From Bacillota bacterium (GTDB taxonomy: Bacteria > Bacillota > Sulfobacillia > Sulfobacillales > JAIMBI01): a DNA stretch of 64,000 bases. The position numbers and the translations under genes are program-made. Below, one piece after another: positions 58,720 to 64,000 of the stretch (within the stretch, counting starts at the first letter, position 1; every line of letters starts with the position of its first letter). The notes beneath the pieces are model-generated. The model did no database searches, was not told the DNA's origin, and saw nothing but the letters and a program-made list of their open reading frames with translations. The stretch is taken from positions 1 through 64,000 of the forward strand of contig JAJZWV010000003.1 of NCBI GenBank assembly GCA_021846505.1. The letters are read 5' to 3'.

Positions 58720-60231
58720 TCAGGGCGCGGCCGGGCCCCCACTCGGATCCGCCGGCGGCGCCCACCGGATGCGGGGCCGCCGCGCGGCTTCTGCCTCGTT
58801 CAAGCGGCGCACGGGCGTCGCGTGCGGCGCGTCGTGCAACAGCTCCGGCGCCTCCTCAATCTCGCGGTCGATGGCGGCCAAGGTGTCGGCAAAGCGGTCC
58901 AGCGTCTCCTTCGACTCCGTCTCGGTCGGCTCCACCATCAGCGCCTCTTTAACCACCAGCGGGAAGTACACCGTGGGTGGGTACACGCCGTAGTCAATCA
59001 GGCGCTTGGCCACGTCCAGCGCCGAGGCGCCCCGGACCTTTTGGCCCGCCAGCGTCAGCACCAACTCGTGCATCACCGAGCGGTCATAGCGCGTTGGATA
59101 GCGGTCGGCAAGCCGCGCCCGCAGGTAGTTGGCATTCAGCACGGCGGTGTGCGCCACGTCCCGAAGCCCCTCGGGGCCGTGACTCAGAATATAGGCCAGC
59201 GCCCGGAGCACAATCCCCACATTCCCATAATAGGACCGCACCTTGCCAATCGACTGAGGGCGCTGGTGATCCCAGGTGAGGCGCCCGGACGCGTCCCGCT
59301 GGAGGCGCGGCCCTGGGAGAAATGGCTCCAGCACCGCCTTCACCCCCACCGGGCCCGATCCCGGCCCTCCTCCGCCGTGGGGGGTGCTGAACGTCTTGTG
59401 CAGGTTTAAGTGCACCACGTCAAAGCCCATATCCCCGGGCCGCACTTCGCCCAAAATGGCATTGGCATTGGCGCCGTCGTAGTATAAGAGGCCCCCGGCG
59501 GCATGCACCGCCTCCGCGATTTCCAGGATTTCGTCCTCAAACAGGCCCAGCGTGTTGGGGTTGGTCAGCATCAAGCCGGCGGTGTCGCTGTTGAGAAGTC
59601 CCTTGAGGGCCGCCAGATCCACCCCGCCGCGGGCGTTCGAGGGCACCACCGCCACGCGGTAGCCGGCCATGGCGGCCGTCGCCGGGTTGGTGCCGTGGGC
59701 CGAGTCCGGCACGATGAGGGTGTGGCGCTCCTCCCCCCGCGCGCGAATTAGCGCCCGCATCAGCAGGACGCCGGTGAACTCGCCCTGGGCTCCCGCGGCC
59801 GGCTGCAGCGTCACCGCGTCCATTCCGGAAATCTCGGCCAATATGCGTTCCATGGACGCCATGAGCTCCAGCAGCCCGGGGATGGTTTCCTCCGGCTGCA
59901 GCGGGTGCACCCGCGAGAATCCGGGCAGCGCCGCCACCCACTCATTCACCTTGGGGTTGTACTTCATGGTGCACGATCCCAGCGGGTAAAACCCGGTGTC
60001 CACCCCATAGTTCAGCTGCGAGAGGCCGGTGTAGTGCCGCACCACATCGCTTTCTGCAACTTCCGGCAGCCCCAGCGGCGCGGTGCGCTGGAGGGCCGGC
60101 CCCAAGAGGGCCGCCTCATCCAGGGGCGGCACGTCGGGCGCCGGCAGCCGCACGCCGCGGCGGCCCGGGTGCGACCGGTCATAAATCACGGGAATCCGGT
60201 CCTCCGACCGCGGGTCCGTCCCTATCGCCAT
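58720..60231 (-). CDS. gcvPB: Glycine dehydrogenase (decarboxylating) subunit 2
   Basis: [61 protein letters not shown]. Confidence 0.97.
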   Translation of the reverse strand: MAIGTDPRSEDRIPVIYDRSHPGRRGVRLPAPDVPPLDEAALLGPALQRTAPLGLPEVAESDVVRHYTGLSQLNYGVDTGFYPLGSCTMKYNPKVNEWVAALPGFSRVHPLQPEETIPGLLELMASMERILAEISGMDAVTLQPAAGAQGEFTGVLLMRALIRARGEERHTLIVPDSAHGTNPATAAMAGYRVAVVPSNARGGVDLAALKGLLNSDTAGLMLTNPNTLGLFEDEILEIAEAVHAAGGLLYYDGANANAILGEVRPGDMGFDVVHLNLHKTFSTPHGGGGPGSGPVGVKAVLEPFLPGPRLQRDASGRLTWDHQRPQSIGKVRSYYGNVGIVLRALAYILSHGPEGLRDVAHTAVLNANYLRARLADRYPTRYDRSVMHELVLTLAGQKVRGASALDVAKRLIDYGVYPPTVYFPLVVKEALMVEPTETESKETLDRFADTLAAIDREIEEAPELLHDAPHATPVRRLNEAEAARRPRIRWAPPADPSGGPAAP

Positions 60232-61556
60232 GCGGCCACCGCCTCCACCAACTGGTCTAACTCCGCCCGGGTGCGCTGCTCCGTCACGGCCAGCTGCCAG
60301 CCGCCCGCCCACGCCGCATCCCAGCGGCCCATGTCCCAGCCGCCCAAAATGCCCTGCTTCAGCAAGTGCCGGTTCAAGTCTGCCACCGACCCCGGCACCG
60401 ACAGCGCCACCTCAAACAGGTAGGGGCCGGCGGGGGACAGGCGCCCGAGGCCGCAGCGCTCCCCAAGCTGGCCCACCAGGTAGTGGGCCTTGGCGGCGGA
60501 CAGGCGCGCCACCTCGCGCAGGCCCTCTGGCCCCAAGAGGGCCAGGTACACGGTGGCCTGCAGGGCGTTCAGCGAGTGGTTGGAGCAGATGTTGGACGTC
60601 GCCCGCTCGCGCCGAATGTGCTGCTCGCGCGCCTGCAGCGTCAAGACATAGCCCGTTTTGCCGCCCATGTCACGCGCGGCCCCCACCACGCGGCCCGGCA
60701 GCCGCCGCACCAGCGACTCGGCCACGGCGAAGTAGCCAAATGTCGGGCCGCCGTACTGGAGGCCATTGCCCAGCGGCTGGCCCTCGCCCACCACCACGTC
60801 AAATCCCATCGCGCCCGGGGGCTCAATCAGCGCCAGCGCCACCGGGTCGGCGGCGGCGATCGCGAGCGCGCCGCGCTCGTGGGCCCAGCCCGCCAAGCTT
60901 CTGAGATCAGCCACATTGCCAAACACATCGGGCTGCTGGACCACAATGCCGGCCGGCGGCTCCACCAGCGACTCCAGCAGCTCCTCCAAGGACTGGCCCT
61001 CCGCCGGCACCACCACGTGGCCGCCCCGGGCCGCGACGTAGGTTGCCGCCACCTGGCGGCTTTCCGGAAAAACGCCCCGCGACAGCACCACCGCTTGCCG
61101 GCGCGTAGTGTCCATGGCCATCAGGGCCGCCTCCGCCACGGCCGACGCGCCGTCATACATCGACGCCTGCGAGGCGGCGAGCCCGGTCAAGCCCGCCATC
61201 ATGCTTTGGAATTCATAAATGACGGCCAGGGTGCCCTGCGACAACTCCGGCTGATACGGCGTGTAAGACGTCGCAAACTCCCCCCGCCCGGCCAGCGCGG
61301 GCACGGCGGCGGGGATGAACCGATCGTAAAACTCGCCCCCCAAGAAGCACACCAGCTCGTCGGTGCTTTGGTTCTTAGCCGCTTCCCGCCGCATAGTGCG
61401 CTGCAGCTCCATCTCCGTCAGGGGCCCCGGCACGTTTAGGGCTCGCCCCAGTCGGGCCGCCTGAGGGATGTCCGCAAACAGGGCGCCGGTGTCCGAAATC
61501 CCCAGTGCTGCCAGCATGGCCGCCCGGTCCTCGTCCGTGTGGGGAATGTAGCGCAA
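60222..61556 (-). CDS. gcvPA: Glycine dehydrogenase (decarboxylating) subunit 1
   Basis: MRYIPHTDEDRAAMLAALG...FLGGEFYDRFIPAAVPALAGRGEFATSYTPYQPELSQGTL. Confidence 0.97.
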   Translation of the reverse strand: MRYIPHTDEDRAAMLAALGISDTGALFADIPQAARLGRALNVPGPLTEMELQRTMRREAAKNQSTDELVCFLGGEFYDRFIPAAVPALAGRGEFATSYTPYQPELSQGTLAVIYEFQSMMAGLTGLAASQASMYDGASAVAEAALMAMDTTRRQAVVLSRGVFPESRQVAATYVAARGGHVVVPAEGQSLEELLESLVEPPAGIVVQQPDVFGNVADLRSLAGWAHERGALAIAAADPVALALIEPPGAMGFDVVVGEGQPLGNGLQYGGPTFGYFAVAESLVRRLPGRVVGAARDMGGKTGYVLTLQAREQHIRRERATSNICSNHSLNALQATVYLALLGPEGLREVARLSAAKAHYLVGQLGERCGLGRLSPAGPYLFEVALSVPGSVADLNRHLLKQGILGGWDMGRWDAAWAGGWQLAVTEQRTRAELDQLVEAVAAWR

Positions 61557-61603
61557 GTGTCGATCCCCTTTGCGAGTCAGATAGTGTGGCCGCCACCCCG
61601 GCG

Positions 61604-61984
61604 CTAAGTGGGAAGCTCCCGGTATCCGGCGGCATCCAGCAGGTGGCCGCCCGCCTGCAGCTGGTCGTCCGTGTCAATGCGCACCAGCCACCCCCGGCCG
61701 TAGGGATCCTGGTTCACGAGCTCGGGCTGGTCTTTCACCGCCTTGTTCACGGCCGCCACCGTGCCGGTCACGGGCGAAAACAAGTCCGACACCGACTTCA
61801 CCGACTCCACCACGCCAAACACGGCGCCGCGCTCCACATGGCGCCCCACCTCCGGCAATTCCAGAAACACCACATCGCCCAGCGCATCCTGCGCGTGATC
61901 CGTCACGCCCACCGTGCCATCCGCCGCAATCCACTCATGCTCGGCGGTGTACCACCGATCGTCCAGCACGCTTCCCGTCGCCAT
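61604..61984 (-). CDS. gcvH: Glycine cleavage system H protein
   Basis: WYTAEHEWI...[22 protein letters not shown]...[18 protein letters not shown]. Confidence 0.97.
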   Translation of the reverse strand: MATGSVLDDRWYTAEHEWIAADGTVGVTDHAQDALGDVVFLELPEVGRHVERGAVFGVVESVKSVSDLFSPVTGTVAAVNKAVKDQPELVNQDPYGRGWLVRIDTDDQLQAGGHLLDAAGYRELPT

Positions 61985-62058
61985 GCCGATTCCCTCCCCG
62001 CAAAGCTTCTGCAACCCTCACGGCGCCTCACCCACTGCCCGGCCCCAGGCTGGTGCGG

Positions 62059-63177
62059 TCATGCCCGCCGGTAAAACGGCAGCTTGACCACCATCGCCGG
62101 CACTTGCCGGCCGCGCACCTCGACCGATACCTCCTCCCCGACTTTGATGCCCCACGCGCGCGGCACCAGCGCCATCGCAATCGGCACCTCGAGCGTCGGC
62201 GAATGGGTCCCGGACGTCACCACCCCAGCTTCGGGCTGCCCCACGCGGGTGACCGCGTAGCCGGCGCGCGGGATGCCGCCCGAGGCTCGGAGCCCCACCA
62301 AGCGGCGCCGCGAGCCTGCCTGCTTCTGGGCCGCGAGGGCCTCGCGGCCCAGAAACCCTCCCGGCTTCTCCCACTTCACGAAGCTGCCCAGCGCCGCCTC
62401 CAGCGGGCTGATGTCCAGCGCCAGCTCATGGCCGTACAGGGGCAGCCGCGCCTCCAGCCGCAGGGTGTCACGGGCACCGAGCCCGACGGGCTTCACTCCC
62501 TGGCGCGCCAGCGCCTCCCACACGGACAGTGTGCCTTCGTGGGGCAGGTACAGCTCAAATCCATCCTCCCCGGTGTAGCCGGTGCGTGACACCAGCGCCG
62601 GGACGCCCGCCACCGGCACGCCCTCTCGAAAGTGATAGTAGCCGATATCGGCCACCGGCGCGCCCGCCAGCGCCTCGACGGCGTCTACGGCGCCGGGCCC
62701 CTGCACGGCAATCAGGCCCATGGCGTCCGACACGTCCGATAAGGCCACCGGCGGGTCCGCGCCGGCCGCCTGCTGTTTCATCCAGTCCCGGTCCGCCGCC
62801 CGGTTGCCGGCGTTGGTCACGAGGAGGTAGCGCCCCGGGCCGCGCCGGTACACCAGCAAATCGTCCTGGGTGCCGCCGTCCGGGCGGCACATGGGCGTGT
62901 ACAGCGCCTGGCCCTCGGCCAGGCGGCTGGGCCAGTTCGTGACCAGCTGATCCACGAACGCGTCGGCCCCAGCACCCTCCACCAGAAATTCGGCCATGTG
63001 CGACACATCAAACATGCCCACGGACGACCGGACCCGGCGATGCTCCTCCATAATCCGCTCGTACTCGATGGGCATCCAATAACCGCCAAATTCCGCCATG
63101 CGGGCGCCCGCCGCCTCATGCCACGCCGTGAGCGGCGTGGCCAGCCCCCGCGCACTGGCCGAGCCCCCCTGCTCCAT
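62059..63177 (-). CDS. gcvT: Glycine cleavage system T protein (aminomethyltransferase)
   Basis: TPLTAWHEAAGARMAEFGGYWMPIEY...GMFDVSHMAEF; SRTGYTGEDGFELYL. Confidence 0.97.
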   Translation of the reverse strand: MEQGGSASARGLATPLTAWHEAAGARMAEFGGYWMPIEYERIMEEHRRVRSSVGMFDVSHMAEFLVEGAGADAFVDQLVTNWPSRLAEGQALYTPMCRPDGGTQDDLLVYRRGPGRYLLVTNAGNRAADRDWMKQQAAGADPPVALSDVSDAMGLIAVQGPGAVDAVEALAGAPVADIGYYHFREGVPVAGVPALVSRTGYTGEDGFELYLPHEGTLSVWEALARQGVKPVGLGARDTLRLEARLPLYGHELALDISPLEAALGSFVKWEKPGGFLGREALAAQKQAGSRRRLVGLRASGGIPRAGYAVTRVGQPEAGVVTSGTHSPTLEVPIAMALVPRAWGIKVGEEVSVEVRGRQVPAMVVKLPFYRRA

Positions 63178-63264
63178 GCCGGCCCCTCCTAAAGTGCTCA
63201 CGTTCTCTGCGTTTGGACCCTGCCCAGCCAAGCCGCGCCCCCGGCCGCCCCCACTCGCTCCAGT

Positions 63265-64000
63265 CTACGGCACCCCCGGGTCCAGCGCCCGCGCCAGCGC
63301 CTCGTCCACGAGCGCCGGTGGCACAACCGACATCCGGGGCTCTCCGGGCGCGGCCAGCAGCACCCAGCGGAGGCCCTCGGCCGTCGTCTTCTTATCCTTC
63401 GTCAAAAACCCGCGCACGGCGCGCGCATCCAGCGCGGGCACCGCCGTAGGCATGTCCCACCGCTGAAGCAACGCGCGGACGCCGGCCTGGACCGAGGGGT
63501 CCAGCCCCAGCACCGCCTCGGACAAAAAACATGCCGCCAACAGCCCGATGCCCACCGCCTCGCCATGCGCCAGCGGGCCCATCCCGGCCGCCGCCTCCAA
63601 TGCATGGCCCAGCGTGTGGCCCAAGTTCAGCGTCGCCCGCCCGCCATCCGGCTGTCGCTCGTAGGGGTCCGCCGCCACCACCCGCACTTTGTGCCGCGCC
63701 GCGGCGCCGGCCAGTTGCTCCAGCGCCGCGCGGCCCGCCGGCGGCGCTGGCAGCGCGGCCAGTGCCGCCCACGCCTCCCCACCCAGCAGCAGCGCCGCTT
63801 TGGCCACCTCGCCGGCACCAGACCGCCACTCGCGGGCTGGCAGGGTGTCGAGCCACCAAGGGTCGGCCAGCACCAGGAGCGGCGGGTGAAACGCCCCCAC
63901 CAAGTTTTTGCCGTGCGGCCCGTCCAGGGCCGTTTTGCCGCCGATGGCGGCGTCCACCTGGCCCAACAGCGTCGTGGGGACCGCCGCCCAGGACACCCCG
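63265..64000 (-). CDS. aroB: 3-dehydroquinate synthase (partial; N-terminus beyond right edge)
   Basis: VPTTLLGQVDAAIGGKTALDGPHGKNLVGAFHPP; LNLGHTLGHALEA, HGEAVGIGL. Confidence 0.95.
   Translation of the reverse strand, partial: GVSWAAVPTTLLGQVDAAIGGKTALDGPHGKNLVGAFHPPLLVLADPWWLDTLPAREWRSGAGEVAKAALLLGGEAWAALAALPAPPAGRAALEQLAGAAARHKVRVVAADPYERQPDGGRATLNLGHTLGHALEAAAGMGPLAHGEAVGIGLLAACFLSEAVLGLDPSVQAGVRALLQRWDMPTAVPALDARAVRGFLTKDKKTTAEGLRWVLLAAPGEPRMSVVPPALVDEALARALDPGVP

Noticed and set aside
58822-59409. Plus-strand ORFs opposite gcvPB and gcvPA (also 60366-61439)
   Set aside because: Antisense shadows of very well supported glycine cleavage genes.
63178-63264. Possible glycine riboswitch ahead of the gcv operon
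   Set aside because: The 87-bp gap is too short for a typical tandem glycine riboswitch and I recognise no aptamer core.

Overview
High-GC window, probably from a spore-forming Firmicute of the Sulfobacillus/Thermaerobacter/Symbiobacterium type (inferred from gene content and order). The left edge is the 5' end of a 16S rRNA gene on the minus strand. From there to 35.3 kb is a dense minus-strand backbone: glycosyltransferase, murE, dacF, deoA/deoB, xerD, ald, spoIIM, an Hfq/Sm-like protein, leucine dehydrogenase, spo0A, MFS, ctaA, DUF420, spoIVB, recN, nadK, tlyA, dxs, ispA, xseBA, folD, nusB, asp23, accC and spoIIIAH to spoIIIAA. The backbone resumes at 38.77-39.27 kb (CD1247-type protein) and 56.4-64 kb (efp, aroQ, glyA, gcvPB, gcvPA, gcvH, gcvT, aroB). 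Two accessory blocks interrupt it. Block 1 (35.3-38.8 kb) is decayed, with IS1182-like transposase remnants and a frameshifted MFS gene. Block 2 (39.3-56.4 kb) holds a redox/NO-type cluster: three divergent 12-TM NnrS/COX1-like paralogs, three DUF2249 proteins, hemerythrin, DUF2892, DUF2231, a SufT/DUF59 protein, a methyltransferase-like protein, a penicillin acylase-like protein and a cysteine-free Crp/Fnr regulator. It also holds frameshifted OsmC, Mrp, HMG-CoA reductase and Rieske remnants and a decayed IS21 element. The main discovery candidate is a set of GTGA-N6-TCAC-type palindromes in the control regions of block 2. They match what the local Crp/Fnr recognition helix (RETVSR) should bind, suggesting a self-contained regulon built on repeated DUF2249 plus 12-TM modules.
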